DNA of 64,000 nucleotides, from assembly GCF_021654285.1 (NCBI RefSeq), contig NZ_JAKFZS010000017.1:1-64000 (forward strand). The letters are read 5' to 3'. Positions 9,256 through 18,738 of this stretch are shown piece after piece. The stretch is from Pseudoalteromonas luteoviolacea (GTDB lineage: Bacteria; Pseudomonadota; Gammaproteobacteria; Enterobacterales; Alteromonadaceae). The position numbers and the translations under genes are program-made. The notes under the pieces were generated by a model. The model saw only the letters and a program-made list of their open reading frames with translations, had not been told where the DNA came from and did no database searches. Position 1 is the stretch's first letter. Each line of letters opens with the position of its first letter.

Positions 9256-10767
9256 ATGAGGCAATCGCTACAGCTGCGCATGGGGCAGCAATTAACAATG
9301 ACACCGCAACTGCAGCAAGCAATTCGCCTGCTGCAGCTGAGCACATTAGACCTCCAGCAAGAAATTCAAGAAGCGCTGGATAGCAATCCTTTATTGGAAG
9401 TAGAAGAAAACGAACAAGAGTCTTTTGATAACAGTCTAGATAAAACCCATGAACAAGCTCAGACCACAGAAAAAGCAGAGTCTAGCGTTGAAGATACAGC
9501 TGAAACGCAGCTGAGTGACTACGAGCAAGACACAGATACGGCGCTCAATAAAGAAACGCTCAGCGATGAGATGGCGATGGATGTCACGTGGGATGAATAT
9601 ATCAGTGCTGCACCAGTCAGCTCGTCCGGCCCAATGCCTGAAGATGAAAGCGTTTATCAAGGTCAAACCACTGAAAGTCTTCAAGAATATCTAATGTGGC
9701 AACTAGAGCTCACTCCATTTAGCCCAACAGATAGACTTATTGCACTGTCAATTGTTGAGGGCGTCGATGACTCAGGGATCCTCACCGTATCTTGCGAGGA
9801 TATTGTCGATAGCTTAAATAAAGATAATGACCAAGAGCCGGTTGAATTAGATGAGGTTGAAGCCGTCTTAAAACGTATTCAATTATTTGACCCTGTTGGT
9901 ATTGCGGCGCGCAGTCTGCAAGAATGCTTAATTGTTCAACTAAATCAATTTGCCATAGATACGCCTTGGCTCGAACAAACAAAACATGTAATTGAAGAGC
10001 ACATAGACCTATTAGCAAACCGTGATTATCGTACTATCATGAAGAAAACGAAGCTCAAAGAAGGCGAGCTCAAAGAAGTGATGACGCTAATCCATAGTTT
10101 GAACCCCAAGCCAGCGGCGAGTATCGTTCAAGAAGAAGCTGATTATGTGATCCCCGATGTCTCTGTCAAAAAGATAAAAGGACGTTGGGTCGTTGAACTC
10201 AATCCTGACTCAATGCCCAAAATTAGAGTCAATGACCATTATGCTGCAATGTCACGCTCAGTTAAATCAAGCAGTGACAGCCAGTTTATTCGCTCGCATT
10301 TACAAGAGGCGAAATGGTTTATTAAAAGTTTAGAAAGCAGAAATGAAACTTTATTGAAAGTTACCAATTGCATTGTTCAACAACAACAGGCATTCTTTGA
10401 ACATGGCCCTGAGGCAATGAGACCTATGGTTCTCAATGATGTTGCTGAAATGGTTGATATGCACGAGTCGACAATATCTCGGGTAACAACACAAAAATTT
10501 ATGCACACGCCTCGTGGCATTTATGAATTGAAATACTTCTTCTCGAGCCATGTTAGTACCGAGAACGGTGGGGAATGCTCTTCAACAGCAATCAGAGCAC
10601 TCATCAAAAAGCTAATTGCTGCAGAAAACTCAGCTAAGCCTTTAAGTGATAGCAAAATTGCAGATGTGTTAGCTGACCAAGGTATTAAGGTGGCAAGACG
10701 TACTATTGCCAAATACCGAGAGTCTTTGGCTATTCCACCGTCTAATCAGCGTAAAAGCTTGATTTAG
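9256..10767 (+). CDS. rpoN: RNA polymerase sigma-54 factor RpoN
   Basis: RpoN directs polymerase to -24/-12 promoters that need enhancer-binding ATPases, typically for nitrogen metabolism and motility. The 503-residue protein has the glutamine/leucine-rich region I (LRMGQQLTMTPQLQQAIRLL), an acidic region II from about residue 50 to 130, the core-binding domain, and the C-terminal RpoN box ARRTIAKYRESL near residue 480. It lies between lptB and hpf, as in most gammaproteobacteria. Confidence 0.98.
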   Translation: MRQSLQLRMGQQLTMTPQLQQAIRLLQLSTLDLQQEIQEALDSNPLLEVEENEQESFDNSLDKTHEQAQTTEKAESSVEDTAETQLSDYEQDTDTALNKETLSDEMAMDVTWDEYISAAPVSSSGPMPEDESVYQGQTTESLQEYLMWQLELTPFSPTDRLIALSIVEGVDDSGILTVSCEDIVDSLNKDNDQEPVELDEVEAVLKRIQLFDPVGIAARSLQECLIVQLNQFAIDTPWLEQTKHVIEEHIDLLANRDYRTIMKKTKLKEGELKEVMTLIHSLNPKPAASIVQEEADYVIPDVSVKKIKGRWVVELNPDSMPKIRVNDHYAAMSRSVKSSSDSQFIRSHLQEAKWFIKSLESRNETLLKVTNCIVQQQQAFFEHGPEAMRPMVLNDVAEMVDMHESTISRVTTQKFMHTPRGIYELKYFFSSHVSTENGGECSSTAIRALIKKLIAAENSAKPLSDSKIADVLADQGIKVARRTIAKYRESLAIPPSNQRKSLI

Positions 10768-10793
10768 GCGTAACAAAAGAAGGAAAAATGCTT

Positions 10794-11081
10794 ATGCAAC
10801 TAAATTTAACTGGTCGCCATGTAGAAATTACCGATTCATTAAGAGACTACGTAACAAGTAAGTTTGCGAAGCTAGAAAGGCATTTTGATCACATCAACAA
10901 CGTTCATGTAATCTTAGATGTCGAAAAACTCATTCAAAAAGCAGAAGCCACCTTGCACGTAAATGGCGGCGAGCTATTCGCTTCAACAGAACACAAAGAC
11001 ATGTATGCAGCTATCGACGGCTTAATAGATAAGCTAGATAGGCAAGTCATTAAACATAAAGAGAAGCTAACTCGACACTAA
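10794..11081 (+). CDS. hpf: Ribosome hibernation promoting factor HPF
   Basis: HPF binds the 30S decoding centre and promotes ribosome dimerisation in stationary phase. The short-form protein, 95 residues from the ATG at 10794, has LTGRHVEITDSLRDYV at the start and the conserved AAIDGLIDKLDRQ near the end. Two ATGs are 6 bp apart. I chose the second because MQLNLTG matches the E. coli start and length and is about 10 nt after AAGGA. Confidence 0.95.
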   Translation: MQLNLTGRHVEITDSLRDYVTSKFAKLERHFDHINNVHVILDVEKLIQKAEATLHVNGGELFASTEHKDMYAAIDGLIDKLDRQVIKHKEKLTRH

Positions 11082-11083
11082 CC

Positions 11084-11539
11084 ATGAAACTTAGCACACT
11101 GATCCCTGAGGACTGCAGCAAAGCTGCGGTCCTTTTTAATAGTAAAAAAAGAATACTCCAATACATCAGTGAATTGGCACAACCCAAAATTCCTAATGCC
11201 AATCAGCACGAGATTCTAGAGGCTCTCTTAAATCGCGAAAAACTAGGCAGTACAGGTATAGGAAAAGGCATCGCTATTCCACACGGACGACTGGCAGGAT
11301 TAGATCACATCATTGCCATCTTACTTGTAAATCAACAGCCTATTCCATTTGACGCTGTAGACGACCGCAACGTGGATATTTTTGTTGCACTCATCGTACC
11401 AGAAGGTGAAAATAAGCAACATTTAGAGACCTTAGCAAGTATCGCTGGTAAACTAAATGATAAGCATTTTTGCAAGAGACTTAGACAAGCGAGTAACGAC
11501 TGTGAGCTGCACCAAGTCCTTGTTGAGTTTGATAAATAA
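11084..11539 (+). CDS. ptsN: Nitrogen PTS enzyme IIA, PtsN
   Basis: PtsN is the terminal phospho-acceptor of the regulatory nitrogen PTS. It controls potassium uptake and other targets according to its phosphorylation. The 151-residue EIIA-Ntr domain has the active-site histidine in GIAIPHGRL near residue 66. It starts 2 bp after hpf. Downstream ptsO encodes its phospho-donor NPr, so donor and acceptor are in the same operon. Confidence 0.96.
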   Translation: MKLSTLIPEDCSKAAVLFNSKKRILQYISELAQPKIPNANQHEILEALLNREKLGSTGIGKGIAIPHGRLAGLDHIIAILLVNQQPIPFDAVDDRNVDIFVALIVPEGENKQHLETLASIAGKLNDKHFCKRLRQASNDCELHQVLVEFDK

Positions 11540-11551
11540 TAGGAATTAATC

Positions 11552-12394
11552 GTGGAACTCATAATTATCAGTGGCCGTTCTGGCTCAGGTAAATCTGTCG
11601 CATTAAGAGTATTGGAAGACTTAGGCTATTACTGCGCTGATAATATTCCAGTAAATTTACTACCAGCTTTAGTCCGAAGTGTTTCAGATAGCTACAATAA
11701 AATAGCAGTCAGTATTGATGTAAGAAACCTACCGAAAGAACAACAAGAATTCCATGATATTTTAGAGTACTTGCCAGGCTTTGCTAAACCAAAAGTATTT
11801 TATCTTGATTGTGATGATCAAACACTTATTAAACGCTTTTCTGAAACTCGGCGATTGCACCCTCTTTCGCTCAATGACTTACCGCTAGACCTGGCGATAA
11901 AACAAGAAAGGAACTTGCTGGACGTATTGATACGCCGTGCTGATATTACCATAGATACGACCGACTTAAGTGTCCATCAGTTAGCAGAAAGTGTCAGGGA
12001 GAAAATCTTAGGACAGAAAGATAAACAGCTCATCATCACCTTTGAGTCATTTGGTTTTAAACATGGAATTCCCAAAGAAGCGGATTACGTATTTGATGCT
12101 CGGTTTTTGCCAAACCCTCATTGGGAGCCAGAGCTTAAACCCTTAACAGGCTTAGATCAGCCCGTGATTGATTATTTATCGAGTCACAGCATAGTACAAA
12201 AGTTTGTTTGGCAAATACAAACCTTTATGCAAACTTGGTTACCACACTTGGAGCGTAATAATCGTAGTTATTTAACCATTGCCATTGGCTGTACTGGTGG
12301 TCAACATCGCTCTGTTTACTTAGCTCAGACACTTGGCGAGCGCTTTCAAAGAACACACTCTAATGTGAAAATTCGCCATCGAGAGCAAGAGTAA
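11552..12394 (+). CDS. rapZ: RNase adapter protein RapZ
   Basis: RapZ binds glucosamine-6-phosphate and, in enterobacteria, guides RNase E to the GlmZ small RNA to tune glmS. The 280-residue protein has Walker A GRSGSGKSVAL near residue 8 and the C-terminal GCTGGQHRSVYLAQ segment of the family. The start is GTG at 11552, preceded by AGGA at 11541. It overlaps ptsO by one base. Whether a GlmZ-like RNA exists in this organism cannot be judged here. Confidence 0.95.
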   Translation: MELIIISGRSGSGKSVALRVLEDLGYYCADNIPVNLLPALVRSVSDSYNKIAVSIDVRNLPKEQQEFHDILEYLPGFAKPKVFYLDCDDQTLIKRFSETRRLHPLSLNDLPLDLAIKQERNLLDVLIRRADITIDTTDLSVHQLAESVREKILGQKDKQLIITFESFGFKHGIPKEADYVFDARFLPNPHWEPELKPLTGLDQPVIDYLSSHSIVQKFVWQIQTFMQTWLPHLERNNRSYLTIAIGCTGGQHRSVYLAQTLGERFQRTHSNVKIRHREQE

Positions 12395-12672
12395 TGTCAC
12401 AACAATATCAAGGGGTCTTTCTGATTAAGAATAAGTTAGGCCTGCATGCTAGGGCAGCGACGATTTTAGCGCAGCTCTCAGCCCAATTTGATGCCGATAT
12501 AACGCTATATCAAGGTGATAAGAGTGCACCAGGGGACAGTGTATTAGCACTACTTTTATTGGAAAGCAGTCAAGGCAAAGAAGTCAAAGTAACATGTACA
12601 GGGCCTGATGCACACAATGCCTTCATTGCAATTGGCAATCTCATTGAAGATAAGTTTCACGAAACGGAATAA
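12394..12672 (+). CDS. ptsO: Phosphocarrier protein NPr (PtsO)
   Basis: NPr is the HPr-like phosphocarrier of the nitrogen PTS, passing phosphate from PtsP to PtsN. The 92-residue protein has the active-site motif KLGLHARAAT with His near residue 16 and the regulatory-site region GDSVLALLLL. It is the last gene of the yrbG-to-ptsO series. Confidence 0.95.
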   Translation: MSQQYQGVFLIKNKLGLHARAATILAQLSAQFDADITLYQGDKSAPGDSVLALLLLESSQGKEVKVTCTGPDAHNAFIAIGNLIEDKFHETE

Positions 12673-12972
12673 CTTGATACCTTACCCAATTGCTTTTGTT
12701 GGGTAACTTGTCACTTCAGCATTCGTAGCTAAGCTACCATAGCGTATTTTTATTTTAAGCAGCTATAATCAAATATTATTTTATCTATTACAATATGATA
12801 AGTTGCAGAAATAGCCTATTTTGTGTACTTAGCTCAAGCTCAGTATTATGAGTTTAATGCTATGGATAACAGGTTGAATAGATATTACGTACTATAGAAA
12901 AGTACCATTAAATCATTAAAGTGACGATTCGCAACAAACTATCACCTTTCTTAATTTTAAATTTGGAAGCCT
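12673..12972. other. Gap between ptsO and mgtE with a hairpin
   Basis: This 300-bp stretch has no credible gene. Ten bases into it, TTACCCAA (12682-12689) and TTGGGTAA (12699-12706) form an 8-bp perfect stem with a 9-nt loop, a plausible terminator for the rpoN-pts operon although no strong T run follows. The remainder is AT-rich and should carry the mgtE promoter. I see no RNA element, including no recognisable magnesium riboswitch. Confidence 0.5.
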
Positions 12973-14331
12973 ATGCCTGACGTTTTTGAGCAAGACTATA
13001 CACTGGAACAATTACAACAAGTAACCAAAGCAATTAACAGTGGGCAGTTTGTTCAAGTCAGACAGACATTAGCTGAGATCCCTCCGTGCGATACAGCACT
13101 GTTACTTGAGTCCTCTCCTCATAAGATAAGAACCACACTTTGGCAGTTGGTCGATCCAGATATCCAAGGTGATGTACTTGAAGAGCTCTCTGAGGATGTT
13201 CGTTTAAGCATCATTGCCAAAATGGAGCCTGAGTTAATTGCAGCAGCGACTGAGGATATGGATGATGACGACTTAGGAGAGGTACTCAGAAGCTTACCTG
13301 TGCCTGTCTATCAAGATGTTATCAGTGCCATGGACAGTCAAGACAGAGCACGGGCAACCCTTGCTCTATCCTATAATGAGGACTCTGCAGGGGCACTAAT
13401 GAATGGCGACACCATCACCATTCGTCCAGATGTAAGCCTTGATGTGGTTTTAAGATACTTGCGCCTAAAAGAGGAACTACCTCAAGGCACAGATGATCTC
13501 TATGTCGTAGACAAAGAAAATCGCTTTTTGGGATCTTTGCCTATTGGGATCTTATTAACTAATCCCCCTGATAAACTTGTTCAAGAGCTGATGAATGAAG
13601 ACCGGGAAACTATTCCTGTTGCTATGCCTGAAAGCGAAGTAGCCCAGCTTTTTGAACGACATAACTGGATATCAGCCCCTGTAGTCGACGATCAAACGCA
13701 ACTACTGGGGCGGATAACCATTGATGACATCGTTGATGTGATCAGAGAAGATGCCGAGCATAGCCTCATGAGTATGGCAGGTCTTGAAGATGAAGAAGAT
13801 ACCTTTGCACCTGTCATGAAAAGTAGCCGAAGACGTTCCATTTGGCTTGGGATCAACTTACTTACCGCACTACTCGCCGCCTTTGTAGCCAGCTTTTTCG
13901 AAAGCACACTTGATATCCTGCCTATTTTAGCCGTTCTCAATGGCATTGTGCCTAGTATGGGAGGCGTCGCAGGCAGCCAGACTTTAACCTTGGTTATTAG
14001 GGGTATTGCCCTTGGGCATGTCAATCAAACCAACCAAAAATTCTTACTCGGTAAAGAACTTGCGATTGGCGCACTCAATGGCGTTCTCTGGTCTTTATTA
14101 ATAGCAGGCGTTGTAGCAGTATGGCAATGGGACTTTAAGCTTGGCGCAGTTATCGCATTTGCCATGTTCATGAACTTGGTTGCAGCTGGCATCGCAGGGG
14201 CAAGCATACCTTTGATCCTAAAGCGTATGAAGATAGATCCTGCCCTTGCTGGAAGCGTGGTACTCACGACCGTGACAGATATTGTTGGTATTTTTGCATT
14301 TTTAGGTACTGCTACTTGGTTTTTACTCTGA
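12973..14331 (+). CDS. mgtE: Magnesium transporter MgtE
   Basis: MgtE is a gated Mg2+ channel of the inner membrane. The 452-residue protein has the N-terminal MgtE helical domain (residues about 30-130), two CBS domains (about 135-255) that sense cytosolic magnesium, and five C-terminal transmembrane helices with the pore-region PSMGGVAGSQTLTLVIRG. A GGAAG ribosome-binding site precedes the ATG. It stands alone between two convergent or unrelated units. Confidence 0.95.
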   Translation: MPDVFEQDYTLEQLQQVTKAINSGQFVQVRQTLAEIPPCDTALLLESSPHKIRTTLWQLVDPDIQGDVLEELSEDVRLSIIAKMEPELIAAATEDMDDDDLGEVLRSLPVPVYQDVISAMDSQDRARATLALSYNEDSAGALMNGDTITIRPDVSLDVVLRYLRLKEELPQGTDDLYVVDKENRFLGSLPIGILLTNPPDKLVQELMNEDRETIPVAMPESEVAQLFERHNWISAPVVDDQTQLLGRITIDDIVDVIREDAEHSLMSMAGLEDEEDTFAPVMKSSRRRSIWLGINLLTALLAAFVASFFESTLDILPILAVLNGIVPSMGGVAGSQTLTLVIRGIALGHVNQTNQKFLLGKELAIGALNGVLWSLLIAGVVAVWQWDFKLGAVIAFAMFMNLVAAGIAGASIPLILKRMKIDPALAGSVVLTTVTDIVGIFAFLGTATWFLL

Positions 14332-14348
14332 GCCTAGCTCAGAGTAAA
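14322..14348 (+). terminator. Perfect 12-bp hairpin overlapping the mgtE stop
   Basis: TTTACTCTGAGC (14322-14333) pairs perfectly with GCTCAGAGTAAA (14337-14348) across a 3-nt loop. The mgtE stop codon TGA (14329-14331) lies inside the left arm. The flanking A/T bases make it usable in both directions, and pmbA converges from the other side with its stop at 14363. It is likely a shared bidirectional terminator. Confidence 0.7.
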
Positions 14349-14362
14349 CAAATTAATCAGCT

Positions 14363-15712
14363 CTATTGACCAGCCACTTGCATGCTATCAATTAATACAG
14401 AGCCAGTTTGAACTGCGCCACGTAATTCAACATCTCCGCCGATTGCCTGAATATTGTAGAACATCTCTTTTAAGTTGCCGGCAATGGTGATCTCGCTCAC
14501 TGGGTATTGTATTTCTCCATTTTCGACCCAAAAACCAGCAGCACCTCGGGAGTAATCACCCGTGACGGTGTTCACACCTTGCCCCATCAATTCAGTCACC
14601 AATAACCCCGTCCCCATTTCTTTTAAAATAGCAGCCAGATCTTCATGGGTCTTTTGAATTAACCAATTGTGGATCCCACCAGCATGGCCTGTAGCCTGCA
14701 TGCCCATTTTTCTCGCAGCATAACTTGCCATTAAATAGGTTTGCAGCTCACCACCAACGATAATATCTCTATCTTGTGTATATACCCCTTCACTATCGAA
14801 CGGGCTTGATGCCAAACCTTGCAATAAATGTGGCCTTTCCTGGATATTGACACAAGAATTAAAAACCTGCTTACCAAGCGTATCTAACAAAAAACTAGAT
14901 TTACGATATAAGGCACCACCACCGATTGCCGAAACAAGATGCCCAAATAAGCTATTTGCAATGTCAGCTCTAAATACCACCGGCACCTTCATCGTCGCAA
15001 GCTTCTGACTATTTAGCTTAGCCAGTGTCGACTCAGCAGCCTCGATTCCAACTGTTTGCGGCCCTTTTAATAAATCATGCTTTCTCGAGATACTAAATGC
15101 GGAATCCCTTTGCATCATATCGCCTTCTTGGCCGATGACCATGGTGCTCAAAGTATGACGTGTTCGAGGGAAGCCTGCTAAAAAGCCATGGCTGTTACCA
15201 TACACTCTAAGGCCTTGGTGTGAAGCAATACTCGCACCATCCGAGTTTACAATTCGGCTATCGAATTCAAGGGCTGATTTTTCTGCTTCAATACAAGATT
15301 CAATCGCCTCTTGTGGAGATAACTCCCAAGGGTGATATAGATCAAGCTCAGGAATATCTTGTGCCATTAATGATTTATCAGCTAGCCCATTGCATTCATC
15401 GTCCGCCGTGTACTTAGCAATCTCAATGGCTTTTTGAACAACTGAACGTAGCGCTTGCTCACTCAAGTCGGCTGTTGAAGCTGAGCCTTTATGATTACCA
15501 ACATAAACACTGATCCCCAAGCTACCATCTTGATTGAATTCAATGGTATCAACTTCGCCCATTCTGGTGCTTACTGACAGTCCAGAGGTGCGGCTCATAG
15601 CTGCTTCAGCAGAAGTTGCTCCCAGCTTTGATGCCATAGCCAAAACTTCAGATACAGCACCTTTCACTTCATCAATTTGATGGTATATAGAACCCGCTTG
15701 GTTATCACTCAT
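14363..15712 (-). CDS. pmbA: Metalloprotease-family protein PmbA (TldE)
   Basis: PmbA (TldE) partners with TldD in a heterodimeric metalloprotease that processes modified peptides (microcin B17 and CcdA in E. coli). From the ATG at 15712 the product is 449 residues, as in E. coli, starting MSDNQAGS. An ORF extension to 15832 has no family match. TldE lacks the HExxxH zinc motif, as here, and ends with the AGNLKEMFYNIQAIGGD segment. Its partner tldD is at 16429, on the same strand but separated by convergent yjgA. Confidence 0.95.
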   Translation of the reverse strand: MSDNQAGSIYHQIDEVKGAVSEVLAMASKLGATSAEAAMSRTSGLSVSTRMGEVDTIEFNQDGSLGISVYVGNHKGSASTADLSEQALRSVVQKAIEIAKYTADDECNGLADKSLMAQDIPELDLYHPWELSPQEAIESCIEAEKSALEFDSRIVNSDGASIASHQGLRVYGNSHGFLAGFPRTRHTLSTMVIGQEGDMMQRDSAFSISRKHDLLKGPQTVGIEAAESTLAKLNSQKLATMKVPVVFRADIANSLFGHLVSAIGGGALYRKSSFLLDTLGKQVFNSCVNIQERPHLLQGLASSPFDSEGVYTQDRDIIVGGELQTYLMASYAARKMGMQATGHAGGIHNWLIQKTHEDLAAILKEMGTGLLVTELMGQGVNTVTGDYSRGAAGFWVENGEIQYPVSEITIAGNLKEMFYNIQAIGGDVELRGAVQTGSVLIDSMQVAGQ

Positions 15713-15861
15713 GTTGCTTTTCCAAATACTTGTAAACATTACAATCCTAACACAGGTCATATTGTTTCGCCGCGATAGATCGTAAATGAGTTCACTATTA
15801 CGATATTTTTCTGCGCTTCTTGGTATAATCAATATAATTGTAATATTAAGTGGCCTTTATT

Positions 15862-16386
15862 ATGGCAAAAAAACCAGATCACAATGTCGATGATGAAGAA
15901 ATCATCTACGTTTCCAAAAGTGAATTAAAAAGAGATGCACAGCAATATCAACAGCTCGGTATTGATATTGCTGAGCTTGGTAAAAAGCAACGCGATAAAC
16001 TGCCTCTAACGAATGAACTTATAGAGGCAATGGCACTTGCAGATAAAATTCGTGGCAAACATGACGCGTATCGGCGCCACATGAATTACATTGCTAAAGT
16101 ACTTCGTACAACAGAAAATGTTGAACAATTACAAACCGCTTTAGACATGTTACTCAATAAAAATAATCAAGCAGAAGTGTTACTTGGCCAAGTAGAAAGA
16201 GTACGGGATGAAGTGCTTAAACTTGGAGATAGCAAAATTAACGAGTTACTTGAAGCACACCCAACAATGGAACGCCAAAAACTACGTCAATTAGTTCGCC
16301 AAGCAAACAAAGAGCTCAAAGCAGAAAAACCGGCCAAAGGATATAAAGAGTTGTTTCAATACTTAAAAGAAGCGATCCTTCCTTAA
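15862..16386 (+). CDS. darP: Ribosome-associated protein DarP (YjgA, DUF615)
   Basis: DarP/YjgA is a 50S-associated assembly factor of the DUF615 family. The product is 174 residues from the ATG at 15862. It is highly helical and charged, with IYVSKSELKRDAQQYQQLG near the start and RQKLRQLVRQANKE near the end. It lies divergently from pmbA, the normal neighbour in E. coli and relatives. An in-frame GTG at 15850 would add four residues and is less likely. Confidence 0.93.
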   Translation: MAKKPDHNVDDEEIIYVSKSELKRDAQQYQQLGIDIAELGKKQRDKLPLTNELIEAMALADKIRGKHDAYRRHMNYIAKVLRTTENVEQLQTALDMLLNKNNQAEVLLGQVERVRDEVLKLGDSKINELLEAHPTMERQKLRQLVRQANKELKAEKPAKGYKELFQYLKEAILP

Positions 16387-16394
16387 TTTGTTAA

Positions 16395-16410
16395 GGGGAG
16401 CCCGCTCCCC
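16395..16410. terminator. Bidirectional hairpin between yjgA and tldD
   Basis: GGGGAG (16395-16400) pairs with CTCCCC (16405-16410) around a CCCG loop, in the 42-bp gap between two convergent genes. Short A/T tracts flank both sides. It is likely the shared terminator. Confidence 0.6.
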
Positions 16411-16428
16411 TCATTCGTCATTGCTAGA

Positions 16429-17868
16429 TTAAGCGGTACCGCCCACCGTTAGCTGGTCAATTTTAAGGCTAGGTTGACCAACACCAACCGGCACACTTTG
16501 CCCATCTTTACCGCACACGCCAACCCCTCTATCTAACGATAAATCATTACCAACCATAGAGATCTGCTGCATGGCTTCGGGGCCATTGCCAATCAGCGTT
16601 GCGCCTTTAATTGGCTGCGTTACTTTACCGTCCTCAATTAAATACGCTTCTGACGCAGAAAACACGAACTTACCTGAGGTAATATCCACTTGGCCACCGC
16701 CAAAATTGCTCGCAAAAATACCTTTTTTCACTGAGCTAATTATCTCTTGCTGCGTGCTGTGTCCAGCCAACATATAGGTATTTGTCATTCTAGGCATAGG
16801 CAGATGGGCAAATGACTCTCTGCGTGCATTGCCTGTCGGATGAGTCTCCATTAATCGAGCATTGGTTTTATCTTGCATATAGCCTTTTAAGATGCCATTT
16901 TCAATCAGAACGTTATATCCGGCAGGTGTCCCCTCATCATCAATATTTAAAGAACCACGACGATTGGCCATCGTACCATCATCAACCACAGTACACAGTG
17001 ATGAAGCCACTTGTTCGCCTACACGGCCACTAAAAGCAGACGCCCCTTTACGGTTAAAGTCGCCCTCTAAGCCATGCCCAACCGCCTCGTGCAGAAGAAC
17101 GCCTGGCCAGCCAGAACCCAACACAACCGGCATCGTTCCTGCAGGAGCATCAATGGCAGTTAAGTTTACACGTGCTTGTCTCACCGCTTCTTTTGCATAG
17201 GTCATCCAGCGTGGTTGACCATTTTCTAATTCTTTAAAATACCCATAGTCTAATCGCGCGCCACCACCCGCACTACCACGCTCTCTTCGGCCATTACTCT
17301 CTAATAATACAGAACAATTTAAACGAACTAGTGGACGGATATCAGTCGCAAACGTGCCATCGCTTGCAGCAATTAATACTTCTTCATACACTGCAGCAAT
17401 CGAGCATACAACTTGCTGAGCATCTGGTGCTAAATCTCTTATTGCTGCATCGACTTCTTTAAGTAAAGTGACCTTTTCTTCATCTGTCATGCTTAGCAAT
17501 GGCTGTACTGGCTGGAACTGAATAGGCGCTTTTACATCAGAAAAAACTTGCACACGCTTTGACTCGCCTTGATGAGCAATTGAACGTGCCGCTTGTGCAG
17601 CCTGGTTAATCGCTTCTAAGTTGATTGCATCGGAATAACTAAAGCCGGTCTGCTCGCCACTGACGGCCCTCACACCTACACCGCGTTCAATGTTGTAGCT
17701 TCCTTCCTTAATTTTTCCATCTTCGAGTACCCATGTTTCATTGTAACTAGACTGAAAATAAAGATCGGAATAATCCACATTATACTGATGAATATAAGTA
17801 AGTGTTTGCTCCAGATGCTCTCTAGTTAACTGACTATCAGCTAACAAGTTTTTTTCAACTTGATTCAT
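16429..17868 (-). CDS. tldD: Metalloprotease TldD
   Basis: TldD is the catalytic subunit of the TldD/TldE protease. The 479-residue protein carries the zinc motif HEAVGHGLEGD (HExxxH form) near residue 260 and the downstream DDEGTPAGYN segment, as expected for the active subunit. The start overlaps the stop of the upstream nitrilase by 4 bp. It is the last gene of the mre-to-tldD series. Confidence 0.97.
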   Translation of the reverse strand: MNQVEKNLLADSQLTREHLEQTLTYIHQYNVDYSDLYFQSSYNETWVLEDGKIKEGSYNIERGVGVRAVSGEQTGFSYSDAINLEAINQAAQAARSIAHQGESKRVQVFSDVKAPIQFQPVQPLLSMTDEEKVTLLKEVDAAIRDLAPDAQQVVCSIAAVYEEVLIAASDGTFATDIRPLVRLNCSVLLESNGRRERGSAGGGARLDYGYFKELENGQPRWMTYAKEAVRQARVNLTAIDAPAGTMPVVLGSGWPGVLLHEAVGHGLEGDFNRKGASAFSGRVGEQVASSLCTVVDDGTMANRRGSLNIDDEGTPAGYNVLIENGILKGYMQDKTNARLMETHPTGNARRESFAHLPMPRMTNTYMLAGHSTQQEIISSVKKGIFASNFGGGQVDITSGKFVFSASEAYLIEDGKVTQPIKGATLIGNGPEAMQQISMVGNDLSLDRGVGVCGKDGQSVPVGVGQPSLKIDQLTVGGTA

Positions 17869-18695
17869 ATCATATTGCTCTTAAATCGGTTGTGCCGTAA
17901 TACTGGCATTGCTTGCCTTGTACTGCGTAGCTCGGTTAAATCTAACCGTCTTTGTATCGGCTCTAAAGATAACGCACTGTTATCTAGCACCTCTCCCCAC
18001 GGGGAGATAATGACACTATGTCCATAAGTTTCTCGCCCATTTTGATGTTGTCCAACTTGTGCTGCTGCAACAACAAAACACTGCGTTTCTATTGCTCTTG
18101 CTTGTAGTAATGGCAGCCAATGAGCTTGACCAGTAACCGTAGTAAAGGCACTTGGAACGAGAAGTATATCGGCCCCTTGAATACGTTGTGCCTGATATAA
18201 TCCGGCAAAGCGCATGTCATAACACACACTTAAGCCTAGCTTACCAAAGGGACTATCGGCAACTACAACCTGATCACCTGCCTTGGTAAACTCGGACTCT
18301 CGATATCGCTTTGACTTATCACTAACATCTGCATCAAATAAATGGATTTTATTGTACTGAACAACAAGCTTGCCGCTATCATCAAACAAGCAGCTTGCGG
18401 CAAAATATTTACTATCTGTTGCCGCTATTGGGATAGTACCGGCGCTCAGCCATATGCCTTTCGCTTTGCAAAGTTGTGCAATTTTTTCTATCCACTCGTC
18501 GCTGCGCTTTGCAATTGAAAGCGATTCTAAGCCATTAACACAAAATGCCAACCAAGCCTCTGGTAAACACACCAAACTCGGTGATACCAATTTTAGATCA
18601 TCTAATTGTTGAATTAGGTATCTAAAATTCTCTTCAGGTGCTACACCCGAGCACATTGGGATCACGACAATATTGGCGTAGTCAGATTTCATCAT
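17865..18695 (-). CDS. Carbon-nitrogen hydrolase, nitrilase family (Nit-like)
   Basis: This is a cytoplasmic amidase of the nitrilase superfamily, closest in look to Nit1/Nit2-type omega-amidases or deaminated-glutathione amidases. The 276-residue protein shows the Glu-Lys-Cys triad: CLPEAW near residue 46, YNKIHLF near residue 116 and LSVCYDMRFAGLYQ with Cys near residue 156. It lies between yhdP and tldD, the standard location in many gammaproteobacteria. The exact substrate cannot be read from sequence. Confidence 0.9.
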   Translation of the reverse strand: MMKSDYANIVVIPMCSGVAPEENFRYLIQQLDDLKLVSPSLVCLPEAWLAFCVNGLESLSIAKRSDEWIEKIAQLCKAKGIWLSAGTIPIAATDSKYFAASCLFDDSGKLVVQYNKIHLFDADVSDKSKRYRESEFTKAGDQVVVADSPFGKLGLSVCYDMRFAGLYQAQRIQGADILLVPSAFTTVTGQAHWLPLLQARAIETQCFVVAAAQVGQHQNGRETYGHSVIISPWGEVLDNSALSLEPIQRRLDLTELRSTRQAMPVLRHNRFKSNMI

Positions 18696-18738
18696 GCCTC
18701 ATTCCACTGCGCTAAACACACTGCACTTTTCAAAGAAC

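Noticed and set aside
15712..15832. 40-residue N-terminal extension of PmbA
   Set aside because: Family members start near MSDNQ, and the extension has no resemblance to known TldE proteins.
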